A DNA stretch of 64,000 bases from Chloroflexota bacterium. GTDB lineage: Bacteria > Chloroflexota > Anaerolineae > DUEN01. The notes below the pieces were generated by a model. That model saw only the letters and a list, made by a program, of their open reading frames with translations, made no database searches and was not told where the DNA came from. Shown piece by piece: positions 44,648-52,837 of the stretch. Each line of letters begins with the position of its first letter. Positions within the stretch are counted from its first letter, which is position 1. The position numbers and the translations under genes were made by a program. Location of the stretch: positions 95,581 through 159,580 of the forward strand of contig JAADGJ010000076.1 in assembly GCA_013152435.1 (NCBI GenBank), in the 5' to 3' direction.

Positions 44648-44674
44648 TAACGAGAGGCCGTTTTCTGCCGATAA
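44648..44674 (+). promoter_or_regulatory. Sigma-28 promoter for flgM-flgN-flgK-flgL
   Basis: TAACGAGA (44648) is followed after exactly 11 bases by GCCGATAA (44667-44674). The -10 matches the known sigma-28 consensus GCCGATAA in all 8 bases and the spacer is the consensus length; the -35 keeps TAA. It lies about 63 bases before the flgM ATG at 44738, a natural distance. Confidence 0.85.
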
Positions 44675-44737
44675 ATATTATAGGACGACTGTATACTCCG
44701 GAAGGCGAACGCAGCACATGGAAGGAGTAAGGGGGCG

Positions 44738-45046
44738 ATGATCATTCCGGATAAGATCCCTTCTGAGATCTCACGGGCTTATCAATCCCAGCTCCCTCAG
44801 GTCGATGAGAGACTGGTGCAGGGGGCGCGTCAAACTGAGCAGGTGCAACGGGACGAGGTCACTTTCTCGGCGGAGGCACATGTTTTGCAGAAGGCGAAGA
44901 CCGCCGCGATGGAGGCACCGGAGGTCCGTACCGACCGGGTGAACGAGCTCAAGCGGATGATTGAGGAGGGTACCTACCAGGTGCCTGTGGAGTCCCTGGT
45001 AGATCGGCTGCTCAAGGGGGGATATCCGGAGAATTACACGGAGTAA
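44738..45046 (+). CDS. flgM: Anti-sigma-28 factor FlgM
   Basis: FlgM binds FliA until the hook is complete and is then exported, releasing the sigma factor. The 102-residue protein has the disordered N-terminus and the C-terminal FlgM core: VRTDRVNELKRMIEEGTYQV, then PVESLVDRLL. AAGGAGTAAGG precedes ATG 44738. A sigma-28 promoter lies upstream, giving the usual feedback loop. The short length and helix motif match the family. Confidence 0.92.
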   Translation: MIIPDKIPSEISRAYQSQLPQVDERLVQGARQTEQVQRDEVTFSAEAHVLQKAKTAAMEAPEVRTDRVNELKRMIEEGTYQVPVESLVDRLLKGGYPENYTE

Positions 45047-45052
45047 GGGGCC

Positions 45053-45577
45053 GTGGTGCCGAATCCCTCTCTATCCCCGGCTGGGGCGGATATGGAAAAC
45101 CGCCTGTTGGACGTACTGAGGCAGGAAGCGGCCGCGTGCGCTTCTTTGTTGGTGAGCGCGCGGGAGATCCAGAGAGCTCTGCTGGCGGCGGATTCGCAGG
45201 AGGTGGAGCGGGCCAGCCAGCGGCAGCTGAAGATGTTGGCCACATTGCATCGTATTGAGCTCGCTCGAAGGGCTCTCCTGGTGGCCTGGGCGGATCGCCA
45301 TGGGATGATGGCCTCAACGGTGACGGTGGCCGATGTGGCGAATCGGATGGACTCCGATCTTGGGAAGGAACTGATGCGCCAGGCGCGAGTGGTCGCCGAT
45401 CGCCTGGCGGAGCTGTATCTGGTCAACCAGTGCAATAAATCCGTGGTGAACGTGGAGTTGGGATTGCGGCGGGCGCTGTGGCAGTATTTGGTGGGGGAGG
45501 AGACGGCGTTGGTGTACGGCCCCAGGGGGCCAGGTGGTGGCCGGAAGGGCGGTCGATTGGTGGAGCGTCAAGCTTGA
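45053..45577 (+). CDS. flgN: Flagellar chaperone FlgN
   Basis: FlgN is the export chaperone for the hook-filament junction proteins FlgK and FlgL. The 174-residue protein is almost all helical: LLDVLRQEAAACASLLVSAR, EIQRALLAADSQEVERASQR and LAELYLVNQCNKSVVNVELG, ending in a Gly/Arg-rich tail. The LLxLL...E-type start and the NQxN segment fit the family, which diverges strongly. GTG 45053 follows a TAAGGGG site, six bases after flgM. It precedes flgK, its expected client. Confidence 0.87.
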   Translation: MVPNPSLSPAGADMENRLLDVLRQEAAACASLLVSAREIQRALLAADSQEVERASQRQLKMLATLHRIELARRALLVAWADRHGMMASTVTVADVANRMDSDLGKELMRQARVVADRLAELYLVNQCNKSVVNVELGLRRALWQYLVGEETALVYGPRGPGGGRKGGRLVERQA

Positions 45578-45621
45578 TGGCGGCCGAAATGGTGACGTGG
45601 GTCGGGGGGAGACGGTAACCT

Positions 45622-46992
45622 ATGGTGTCATCATTCTTTGGCCTGCAGATCGGTCTCAGTGCTCTTCGAGCGCATCGACGCTCGATGGAGACCATTACCC
45701 ATAACATCGCCAATGTGAACACGGAGGGATACTCTCGGCAGGAGGTATCCCTGGCTTCGCGTTGGCTGCCGATAAATCAGCGTCCGGGAGGGGGATTCCT
45801 GGGCGCCGGCGTAAACGTCGTGGACGTGCGCCGATATACCTCTCGTTTCCTGGCGGAGCAGATACGGCGTGAGGATGGGGAGAAGGCGCGTTGGGAGGTG
45901 TTGGGAGATGCTCTCCGCCGGGTGCAGGTGATCCTGAACGAGCCGTCCGAGGAGGGGCTGGGGGCGGCGCTGGATCAATTTTGGAGTGCGTGGCGGAATG
46001 TGGGCGCGGATCCTACCAGCTTTGCCATGCGAGCGCATCTACGGGAGATCGCGGAGGAGCTGGCCAATCTGATCCGGCAGAAGTACCAGGAGCTGTTGGC
46101 GCTGCGCGAGGAGCTTGCCGAGCGGATTCGCGACGCCATCCGGCAGGTCAATGATCTCTCCTCTCGCATCGCGGATGTGGATCGTCAGATCCGACAGGCG
46201 GGGAGCGCCGCCGGGACCCCCAATGATCTCCTGGACGAGCGGGATCGGCTGCTGGCGGAGCTGGGACGGGTGATTAAGATCTCGACGACGATTCGCGAGG
46301 ACGGCGGGGTCACGGTGAACGTGGGGGGGCATCTCCTGATCAGCAAGCGGGGTGCCCATGAGATCTCGGAGAGCACCGAGCCGACGTGGGCCGAGGACGG
46401 AACCCCGGTGCAGGTGCTGGGGGGGGAGCTGGCCGGTCTGCTGCAGGCTCGGGAGGAGGAGGTCCCCTCCTACATCGATCGACTGAATGAGCTGGCCGGC
46501 ACCCTGATCTCCAGCGTGAACAGCGTGCATCGGAACGGATATGGCCTCAATAACGCGACCAACCTGGACTTCTTCCAGGGCACGGATGCCAGCGATATCG
46601 CCGTGGCCGAGCCTATCCGGGAGGATCTGGACAACATCGCGGCGGCGTCCGAGCCTGATGCGCCCGGGGATGGCAGCCACGCGCTGGATATCGCGGCGCT
46701 GGCCGATCAGCCGTTGATGCCCCAGGGCACGACGCCCGGGTCGTTCTACAACACCATGATCTCCCTGCTGGGGGTCGAGGTGCAGCACGCGGACGCCGTC
46801 GCTCGCAATCAGACCGTGCTCCTGCAGCACCTGGGTGAGCGGATGGACAGCATCGCCGGCGTCTCGCTGGATGAGGAGACCCTCAAGCTGGTGTCGTCGC
46901 AGAAGGCCTATGAGGCCGCGGCTCGCGTGATCACGGCTATGGATGAGATGCTGGATCGGCTGATCAACAACACCGGATTGGTAGGTCGGTAA
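45622..46992 (+). CDS. flgK: Flagellar hook-filament junction protein FlgK (HAP1)
   Basis: FlgK joins hook to filament. The 456-residue protein begins SFFGLQIGLSALRAHRRSME, with the rod/hook/junction motif TITHNIANVNTEGYSRQEVS, and ends with SLDEETLKLVSSQKAYEAAA and MDEMLDRLINNTG, the typical FlgK D0 ends. A coiled coil and a beta-rich domain (about 235-340, ELAGLLQAREEEVPSYID) lie between. ATG 45622 is preceded by GGGGGGAGACGG. It is in the flgM-flgN-flgK-flgL unit. Confidence 0.95.
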   Translation: MVSSFFGLQIGLSALRAHRRSMETITHNIANVNTEGYSRQEVSLASRWLPINQRPGGGFLGAGVNVVDVRRYTSRFLAEQIRREDGEKARWEVLGDALRRVQVILNEPSEEGLGAALDQFWSAWRNVGADPTSFAMRAHLREIAEELANLIRQKYQELLALREELAERIRDAIRQVNDLSSRIADVDRQIRQAGSAAGTPNDLLDERDRLLAELGRVIKISTTIREDGGVTVNVGGHLLISKRGAHEISESTEPTWAEDGTPVQVLGGELAGLLQAREEEVPSYIDRLNELAGTLISSVNSVHRNGYGLNNATNLDFFQGTDASDIAVAEPIREDLDNIAAASEPDAPGDGSHALDIAALADQPLMPQGTTPGSFYNTMISLLGVEVQHADAVARNQTVLLQHLGERMDSIAGVSLDEETLKLVSSQKAYEAAARVITAMDEMLDRLINNTGLVGR

Positions 46993-47004
46993 GCGGAGTG
47001 AGAG

Positions 47005-47895
47005 ATGCGGATTACACAACGTCGCCTCATAGAGGAAGCCAATCAGAACATCTCGGATCATTTGAGCCGGCTGCAGCGCTTGCAGTCCGTGGTGGCATCG
47101 GGAAAGCGGATTCAGAAGCCGGAGGATGACCCCATAGGCGTGGAGCGGGCGCTGGAGATTCGGTCCCATCTGCGGGGGCTGGAGACGACCTTGCGTAACC
47201 TGGGGCTGACGACGGACTGGCTTGGGGCTACGGATAAGGCGTTGCGGGATTTGGGCGATGTGGTGAAGCGAGCGCATGCGCTCGCCCTGCGGGCCGTGAA
47301 CGAGGCGAATCAGTCTCCAGAGGCGTTCCAGGGGTGGATCGTAGAGGTGGACGCCATGCTGCGGCAGGCGGTGCAGATCGGGAATTCGAGCCATCGCGGC
47401 CTGTATCTCTTCTCCGGCCGCAGGGTGAATACCGCGCCGTTTGAGCTGGTCTCCACGCCTACCCCGCAAGTGATCTATCACGGGGATGGAGGAGCCCTGG
47501 AGCATGAGTTGGAGGAGGGGCTGCGGATCCAGATCAACGTTCCTGGGGACCATCCGCTCTTTCAGCAGGTATTTGACTCGTTGACCGGCCTGCGCTCCGC
47601 TCTGGAGGCGCAGGATACGGATGGGATCCGCAGCTCGATCGAGGACATCGAGCAGGCCCTGGATACCACGTTGGAGGCGCTGGCCGTGATTGGATCCCGG
47701 GCCGATCGGGTCGACGCGACCGAGTCCCGCCTCCGGGAGTGGGAGCTGGATCTCCGTCAGCTCCTGAGCGATGTGGAAGATGCGGACATGGCGGAGGCGG
47801 TGTTGAACCTGAACGTGGAGGACCAGGCCTATCGGGCCCTGTTGGCCGCCAGCGCCCGGCTGGTCGGCCCCTCCCTGGTTGATTATCTCCGATAA
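47005..47895 (+). CDS. flgL: Flagellar hook-filament junction protein FlgL (HAP3)
   Basis: FlgL is the second junction protein. The 296-residue protein resembles flagellin at both ends: RITQRRLIEEANQNISDHLS, LQSVVASGKRIQKPEDDPIG at the N-terminus, and DVEDADMAEAVLNLNVEDQA, YRALLAASARLVGPSLVDYL at the C-terminus. The middle has GNSSHRGLYLFSGRRVNT. It starts 12 bases after flgK, and a strong terminator follows it. Confidence 0.94.
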   Translation: MRITQRRLIEEANQNISDHLSRLQRLQSVVASGKRIQKPEDDPIGVERALEIRSHLRGLETTLRNLGLTTDWLGATDKALRDLGDVVKRAHALALRAVNEANQSPEAFQGWIVEVDAMLRQAVQIGNSSHRGLYLFSGRRVNTAPFELVSTPTPQVIYHGDGGALEHELEEGLRIQINVPGDHPLFQQVFDSLTGLRSALEAQDTDGIRSSIEDIEQALDTTLEALAVIGSRADRVDATESRLREWELDLRQLLSDVEDADMAEAVLNLNVEDQAYRALLAASARLVGPSLVDYLR

Positions 47896-47942
47896 GCTCT
47901 CCGGCCGTGATCGTGGCGCGGGGAGCCGATGCGGTGGACATG

Positions 47943-47972
47943 CGGGCCGGATCACCCGGCCCGTTTTCTTTT
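47943..47972 (+). terminator. Intrinsic terminator after flgL
   Basis: CGGGCCGG and CCGGCCCG form a perfect 8-bp stem with a 5-base loop, followed directly by TTTTCTTTT. This is a classical Rho-independent terminator 47 bases after the flgL stop. Confidence 0.92.
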
Positions 47973-48049
47973 GGGGCTCAGAGCGGGTAGGACTCCCTGT
48001 CTGGTGTTGGTGGCCCACAGGAGGCCATTCCCGTGGGCGGGGGCGATTC

Positions 48050-48420
48050 ATGAATCTCCCCTGCCCCGGCAACCCCATGAGGGAGACTGCCTCAAAGCGC
48101 ACCTGAAAATTTGCGGTACGGGAATCCCGCTTTTCCGGCCTGCACCTCTCTGCCCCATTCGCATCAACGGAACAGCATGGGCGAGGCCCCCGCCTGTCGC
48201 TTTCTTCCTCCACGGGCGGTCGCACCTGAAAGGGGAGGTGCGGAGGGGAAGCCCCTCCGCAGAAAAACGCTTTCTCTCGCCTTTTCCCTGCCTGGTTGGG
48301 GCTTTGGCCGGTGGCCTCGGCCCCACGGGGCAGCGGCCTGCACCTCTTTGCCCCTTCCGCTGTGTGGTGTGAGGACAGAAAGAAGCCGGGCGTCTTTGCC
48401 CGGCTTGAAGCGATTGGAGG
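48050..48420. repeat. Mosaic of MITE-like and palindromic repeat modules
   Basis: This stretch between flgL and the minus-strand gene has no gene. It shares GCACCTGAAAATTTGCGGTA and GCTTTTCCGGCCTGCACCT with the MITE-like elements (compare ACCTGCC...CGGAAAAG) and CATTCGCATCAACGGAA with 54184-54200. GGTGCGGAGGGG/CCCCTCCGCA near 48237-48264 is a palindrome. It looks like decayed or rearranged element copies; boundaries cannot be fixed. Confidence 0.5.
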
Positions 48421-48428
48421 CCGTCTTC

Positions 48429-49085
48429 CTATGCGTTAGGATCCGGTGTGGGATCCTCTTGGGGTGGTTCATCCGCAGCGGGCTGGCGGGGCGGTAGCAG
48501 ATCGGCCTCAGAGGATTCCGATCGAAGGATCCGCTCCACCTCCGACCGAGGGATTCGCAGCCTCTTACCGGATGGAAGCCGACCTGCCCGGATATATCCC
48601 TTCTTGATGTACCGTCTTACGGTGCCCGGGCTGACCCCAAGATAGCGAGCGGCCTCCCTCACGCTGATCCACTCCTCGAGAGGGGGCTCTTCTTCCCCGT
48701 CGCTATGCGAGTCCCCATCTTTTCCCAGCTCGACGACGGTGGTGACGACGCCCAGGTCTTGGATCTGTTGTGCCAGACGATCGAGGGAGATGGGGATCTC
48801 CGCGATCTGGGCGTGCAGGTCCCGTACCTGCAAGAAGAGCTCCGTTTGGGCGGCGTCGAGTTCCTCTACGCGGCTGCTGACCTCGGCGATCTCCCGCTCG
48901 ATGCGTGCGATGGCGTCCTCCTGCCCCCTTCCCGTGACGGGCTCCTGGTGGTTTGGGGTGGGAGCGGGCTCGACGACGCCTGGACCTAGGTACAGCAGAC
49001 GCCAATGCCGACCGCTGACGGGCCATCGGGCCAGCGTCTTCAAGAGGTAGATTTTCTTCCCATTGGCTCGATCGGTGCTCGGCAT
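48429..49085 (-). CDS. Coiled-coil protein with C-terminal excisionase-type helix-turn-helix
   Basis: A 218-residue protein with a basic, aromatic start (ANGKKIYLLKTLARWPVSGR), a long coiled coil (about 55-125, IARIEREIAEVSSRVEELDA) and a C-terminal MerR/excisionase-type DNA-binding domain (about 145-195): WISVREAARYLGVSPGTVRR, then YIKKGYIRAGRLPSGKRLRI and PRSEVERIL. The tail is Pro/Asp/Glu-rich. GGAG precedes ATG 49085. The sortase gene lies 41 bases upstream on the same strand, so the two may be co-transcribed. No recombinase is nearby, so a regulatory role is more likely than phage excision. Confidence 0.75.
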   Translation of the reverse strand: MPSTDRANGKKIYLLKTLARWPVSGRHWRLLYLGPGVVEPAPTPNHQEPVTGRGQEDAIARIEREIAEVSSRVEELDAAQTELFLQVRDLHAQIAEIPISLDRLAQQIQDLGVVTTVVELGKDGDSHSDGEEEPPLEEWISVREAARYLGVSPGTVRRYIKKGYIRAGRLPSGKRLRIPRSEVERILRSESSEADLLPPRQPAADEPPQEDPTPDPNA

Positions 49086-49126
49086 GGCCTGACTCCGAGA
49101 TGTCGTTCGATCGCCTGACGCAGACG

Positions 49127-49882
49127 CTATTCCGTGACCGGCTTGGCGATGACGATCACGCGATAGGTGTTTCCATCCGGAGGCCAGCATGTGACCAGGG
49201 TCAAGCGTTCGTCCCGCGTCGGGGCGATCCAGCGTGCGTTCTGGCGCCGCTGCTCCAGCGGCGCGCCGGCCTCCTTCACCAGGAACTTGTCCACCACCCG
49301 GTACTGATAGGGCCGGTCGTCCGCGTATAGGATCACGAGATCCCCCGGCTTGAGGGCGATCAGGTGTTCAAAGACCTTTCCTTCGATATTGTGATGTCCT
49401 GAGATTACCGTGTTTCCCACGTGGCCGGGCAGAGCGGAGTCCTGATGAAATCCGGCCGCGTAGGAGGCTGTCTGCCACTCTGAGAACCAACGTCCGTCTC
49501 GCTCCTGGGCGGACCACCCCACGGTCACCACCGGCGCGTCCAGATCGATGCTGGGAGCGACGATCCGGGTGGGTGGCGACTGCGCTGGGATCCTGGGTTG
49601 TGGCCGTGTAGGCTCGGGTGTAGGCGTGGATGGCACGGCCGTGGGCTCCTCGTCCGCGACGGTGGCTTCCGGCGTGGGCGCGCCATCCGGAAGTGCGGGC
49701 ACGGCTTCGCCTGCATCCGTCACGGTGGGGTCGTCCGCTGACGGGCCGATGACCACGGCCAGGTGGATGCCGCTGCATCCCACGAGCCAGAGGATCATCA
49801 GGCCCAACGTGAGGGCTAGTATGGTCTTGCCCTGGAAGCGATGCTGTCGTCCGTACGGTGTTGGAAGCGATGATGGCGACAT
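49127..49882 (-). CDS. Sortase (class not certain)
   Basis: Sortases join LPxTG-type proteins to cell-wall or other amines. The 251-residue protein has an N-terminal membrane anchor (about 20-42, LALTLGLMILWLVG), a Thr-Pro-rich linker (PTAVPSTPTPEPTRPQP), and the catalytic domain with the active-site His in TVISGHHNIEGKVFEHL, the Cys in LTLVTCWPPDG and the Arg in NTYRVIVIAKPV. All three catalytic residues are visible. ATG 49882 is chosen, although its ribosome site is close; the frame stays open up to 49957. Its possible substrate in this window is the LPVTG protein at 42366. An Arg-rich stretch upstream and a MITE-like element flank it. Confidence 0.88.
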   Translation of the reverse strand: MSPSSLPTPYGRQHRFQGKTILALTLGLMILWLVGCSGIHLAVVIGPSADDPTVTDAGEAVPALPDGAPTPEATVADEEPTAVPSTPTPEPTRPQPRIPAQSPPTRIVAPSIDLDAPVVTVGWSAQERDGRWFSEWQTASYAAGFHQDSALPGHVGNTVISGHHNIEGKVFEHLIALKPGDLVILYADDRPYQYRVVDKFLVKEAGAPLEQRRQNARWIAPTRDERLTLVTCWPPDGNTYRVIVIAKPVTE

Positions 49883-49957
49883 ATCCCTCACCCTTATGCC
49901 CGGCTCTCGTGCCACCGTTGCACATGGACGCCGGGGAGACGGCCTGTGTCCCATCAA

Positions 49958-50211
49958 CTGAGAGCGTGTCTGAAAATTTACCGGCCAGGTGTCTGAGGGT
50001 CTCCCTCAGCTATCAGCTCCACAGGGGGAGGTGTGGAAGGGACCTCCCCTCCACAGAAACCCCGCTTTCCGGCCTGCACCTGCCCTTCTCGGCCCTTCCC
50101 GAAGGACTCGGTCCGGGGCCGGACACGTCAAGAAGGACTTTTCCGGAGGGACGGAGCCCCTCCGGGCCTCCCCATAGCAGAAGCGGCGGCATTTCTCGGA
50201 CACACTCTCAG
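49958..50211 (+). mobile_element. Full-length MITE-like element with terminal inverted repeats
   Basis: The left end CTGAGAGCGTGTCTGAAAAT and the right end ATTTCTCGGACACACTCTCA (plus G) are imperfect inverted repeats over about 20 bases. The element is about 254 bases, has no gene, and holds internal palindromes: CTGAGGG/CCCTCAG at 49993-50009 and GGAGGGACGGAGCCCCTCC near 50145. Closely related copies lie at 14997, 29039, 29193 and 63808. This is the pattern of a non-autonomous transposon; target-site duplication cannot be defined with certainty. Confidence 0.75.
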
Positions 50212-50215
50212 GGAT

Positions 50216-50253
50216 GCCCCCTCCTCGCGGCGTTGCGCCGCGAAGGAGGGGGC
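50216..50253. repeat. Strong palindrome next to the MITE-like element
   Basis: GCCCCCTCCTCGCGGCG (50216-50232) pairs with the arm 50236-50253 around a 3-base loop, with one bulged base. It resembles the GCCCCCTCTCCC palindrome at 54692 in its GCCCCCTC core. Confidence 0.5.
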
Positions 50254-50352
50254 TCCAGGGGGCAGGCTCTCCCGGATTCCACGTCCTGTGCAGGGTGCCG
50301 CACGAGAGTTCGGATGTTTTTGTAAACTGCACGGTCCATCTGTCTCGGAGAC

Positions 50353-50418
50353 CGGCGAGGCTTTCTCGCCGATCCTGGCGTGTTCTCCCCAGGCGGGTGG
50401 CGTGAAAGCTCCACCCGC
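50353..50418 (-). terminator. Two hairpins downstream of fliD
   Basis: GCGGGTGG (50393-50400) and CCACCCGC (50411-50418), and CGGCGAG (50353-50359) with CTCGCCG (50365-50371), are stem-loops downstream of the fliD stop on the minus strand. They lack a clear T tract. They may end or protect the fliC-fliS-fliD transcript. The remaining bases up to 50493 show nothing else. Confidence 0.4.
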
Positions 50419-50493
50419 GGCGGCTGTCAAGCTGTCATGGCCATCTCCGTCGGCTCGCGTGCCCTGGAGCCCTGGTGGGCCCTGAGGGACACG

Positions 50494-52272
50494 CTAAGCC
50501 AGACGGCTGAATGAGCCGAAGAGCATGGTGCCCAGCGTGAACTGGGTGGCGTTCGCCGCGTAGATCTGGTCAAACAGCGCCGTGTATTGTCTGCGGAGGG
50601 AGGCCTCCTGCAGCTCCATGCGCTCCTCCATCCGGTCCAGCGTCTCGTTGGTGTCCTCGATCTGGTTGTCGATGTTCTCAATCAGCCGATCCATCAGGCT
50701 GTCCACCGTCCGGGTGTACGGATCCAGCCGGCTGGAGAGCCGATCCATGAGCGCATCGAACAGGTTGGCCACCCCCTCGAAGTTGGAGGAGAGCGCCTCG
50801 TTGAGGGCGCCGCTGTCGCTGATGACCAGATGCAGGTTGTCGTCAAAGGTGATACCGATCTCGCTCAGCGAGGTGGGATCCCCGGCCGGCAGGGTATCTA
50901 CCGAACGGATCAGATCTGTGATCAGGGAGAGGCGTAGCCGATAGAACGTGGGCTCATCGGCCAATCCGCCGCGGGTGTACGTGGTGCTCGACGTCGAGGT
51001 CGTATCGGTTTGCGTCTTCAGGTAGTCGATCAGGTCGTTGAATTTGGAGATGAAGTCGTTGATCGTGTTCGTGACGGTCTCCGTGTCGGCCGCGATGGTG
51101 AGATCGGCTGTGGCGTTCGTGCCCTCGTCGAGCAGGTTGAGCGTCACACCGCGGATGATGTCGGTGAGCCCCGTGTTGCTCTGACGGGTGATGCTGATCC
51201 CGTTCACCGTGAAGCTCGCGTCCACGGCCTGTTGCAGGGTGACCAGGAATCCGTCAGAGGTATCCACATCTCCTGTTCCGCCATCTCCCAGAATACCTAG
51301 CCCACTGCTCCCGGTCCCGGAGAGGACCGTTCCGGAGATATCGCTGGCTACGATCTGATGGCGCGTGCCCGTATTCGCAGCGGTCAGGACGAGGTGCCGA
51401 TCCACGACGGTGGCCGTGACCTCGTTTCCCTCCGCGTAGGTGCCGTTGTTGATCGCGCTGGCGATGTCGACCAGCGTATCACTGGTGTCCACCGTGATGG
51501 TGGCGCCCTGCGCGTCGTAGCGGACGCTGGCTGCACCGTTCCCTCGCCATCCCTCCGTGAAGGTACCCGTGCCGAAGGTGATGGTCAGCCCACGCCCGGT
51601 ATCGTAGGTCTGGCCGGCGACCGCGCTCAGGCTCTGCCAGCCGGACGTGAAGGTGGAAGCATCGTTGACGCTTGCGATGCTGACCGCCTGGCCGTCCTCA
51701 TCGACCAGCCGAAACTCCCATGTGCCCGCGTTGTCGCGAACCTCCACATAGTATGTGCCGCTTCCGAGCTCTTTCTGTCCCGACGTGATGCTGGTCCCGA
51801 CGCCGAAGTTGTCCACCGTGTTCGCGACGGTCACCAGATTGGACACGGCGCGATTCTGCAGCCCGCCGATGACGAAGGTGCCGGACAGTCCCAGCGCCTG
51901 ATCGATGTAGAGCTGTTGCTCCGATCGAACCTGGTGTGCTCTGGCGAGCGTCTGGATGGAGATGCTGTACGTCCCCTCACTGGCGAGGGACGTGGCCGTC
52001 GCCGTGACGACGTCGGTATCGCTGCTGGTAGCGGTTTTGCTGCCGAAGACGGAGGAGGAACTGGCCGCCAGGCTGTCTACGACGTTGTCCAGGTCGTCCA
52101 ATCGCGACTGGAGGCTTGTGTACAGAGAGCGAGTGGTGTTGAGCTGATCCAGTTGAGCTTCGATCAACTGGTAATTGCGCTGGTAGTAGGCCATAGCCTG
52201 GGTAACCAGCGCATCCAGATAGTCGGAACTTACGGTGGAGGCGGAAGACAGCCCCGAAATCAGGCTTACCAT
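50494..52272 (-). CDS. fliD: Flagellar filament cap protein FliD (HAP2)
   Basis: FliD caps the filament and inserts flagellin subunits. The 592-residue protein begins VSLISGLSSASTVSSDYLDA, the FliD N-terminal pattern, has the coiled coil with NYQLIEAQLDQLNTTRSLYT, Ser/Thr-rich beta domains in the middle (about 100-420), and the C-terminal YTRTVDSLMDRLIENIDNQI, EDTNETLDRMEERMELQEAS and YTALFDQIYA. The end YTALFxQxyxA with a closing hydrophobic run matches FliD. ATG 52272 is chosen because GGGAGGG precedes it. fliS lies upstream on the same strand and fliC before it. Confidence 0.94.
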   Translation of the reverse strand: MVSLISGLSSASTVSSDYLDALVTQAMAYYQRNYQLIEAQLDQLNTTRSLYTSLQSRLDDLDNVVDSLAASSSSVFGSKTATSSDTDVVTATATSLASEGTYSISIQTLARAHQVRSEQQLYIDQALGLSGTFVIGGLQNRAVSNLVTVANTVDNFGVGTSITSGQKELGSGTYYVEVRDNAGTWEFRLVDEDGQAVSIASVNDASTFTSGWQSLSAVAGQTYDTGRGLTITFGTGTFTEGWRGNGAASVRYDAQGATITVDTSDTLVDIASAINNGTYAEGNEVTATVVDRHLVLTAANTGTRHQIVASDISGTVLSGTGSSGLGILGDGGTGDVDTSDGFLVTLQQAVDASFTVNGISITRQSNTGLTDIIRGVTLNLLDEGTNATADLTIAADTETVTNTINDFISKFNDLIDYLKTQTDTTSTSSTTYTRGGLADEPTFYRLRLSLITDLIRSVDTLPAGDPTSLSEIGITFDDNLHLVISDSGALNEALSSNFEGVANLFDALMDRLSSRLDPYTRTVDSLMDRLIENIDNQIEDTNETLDRMEERMELQEASLRRQYTALFDQIYAANATQFTLGTMLFGSFSRLA

Positions 52273-52412
52273 GGCGACCCTCCCACTCGAAGATGTTGCG
52301 TTGGCTGAGCGCACCCTCCTCTGGCCCTCCATGTGGGGCGGTTGCCGGGGTGCCCCAGGGCCGTCCTGTTACGCTCATGCCGTCCCATCGTCATGCGGTT
52401 CCCCTTCATGCC

Positions 52413-52748
52413 TTAATGGACATTGGTTTTCGGGGGCGATCCTTGCTCCACGAGGCACTGAATCCAGGCACTGGCAAGCTCTCGGAGCACCCTCGCTGCC
52501 TCATCGAACTGACCCTGTCGCGCCATATCGTTGCAGTACTGGTACAGGTAGTAGAGCTGCACGGCGATGTCGCCCTGGCTCATGTCCAACGCCTTGATCA
52601 GCGTGTTCACCGCCTGGGTGGTCTTGGCCAGATCGCGACGAGCACACCCCACCAGGGCGGCGTCATAGGCCATGAGCACCAGCTGCAACGGCGTGGCGGA
52701 CATGATCTGACTCCTCTTGTAGTTGCGCAGTGCGATCTGTGGATTCAT
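52413..52748 (-). CDS. fliS: Flagellin export chaperone FliS
   Basis: FliS holds flagellin unpolymerised until export. The 111-residue protein is helical: RNYKRSQIMSATPLQLVLMA, YDAALVGCARRDLAKTTQAV, LIKALDMSQGDIAVQLYYLY and YCNDMARQGQFDEAARVL. The start MNPQIALRNYKRSQI and the LQLVLMxYDxA motif match FliS. GGGGGGAGGA precedes ATG 52748. It lies between fliC and fliD, the usual neighbours. Confidence 0.94.
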   Translation of the reverse strand: MNPQIALRNYKRSQIMSATPLQLVLMAYDAALVGCARRDLAKTTQAVNTLIKALDMSQGDIAVQLYYLYQYCNDMARQGQFDEAARVLRELASAWIQCLVEQGSPPKTNVH

Positions 52749-52787
52749 CTGTCCTCCCCCCTGGTCTCCAGGTTATGGAATGGCCGA

Positions 52788-52817
52788 GCTCAGGGTGGGG
52801 AACTCCCCACCCTGAGC
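52788..52817 (-). terminator. Perfect hairpin between fliC and fliS
   Basis: GCTCAGGGTGGGG and CCCCACCCTGAGC are perfect 13-base arms around AACT, 20 bases after the fliC stop on the minus strand. No T tract follows, so it more likely stabilises flagellin mRNA or gives partial termination, raising flagellin over FliS and FliD. Confidence 0.6.
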
Positions 52818-52837
52818 CCGTGCCGGGATCATGAAGG

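Noticed and set aside
48429..49085. Reading the HTH protein as a phage excisionase
   Set aside because: No integrase, attachment site or phage gene is nearby, and the long coiled coil is not typical of excisionases.
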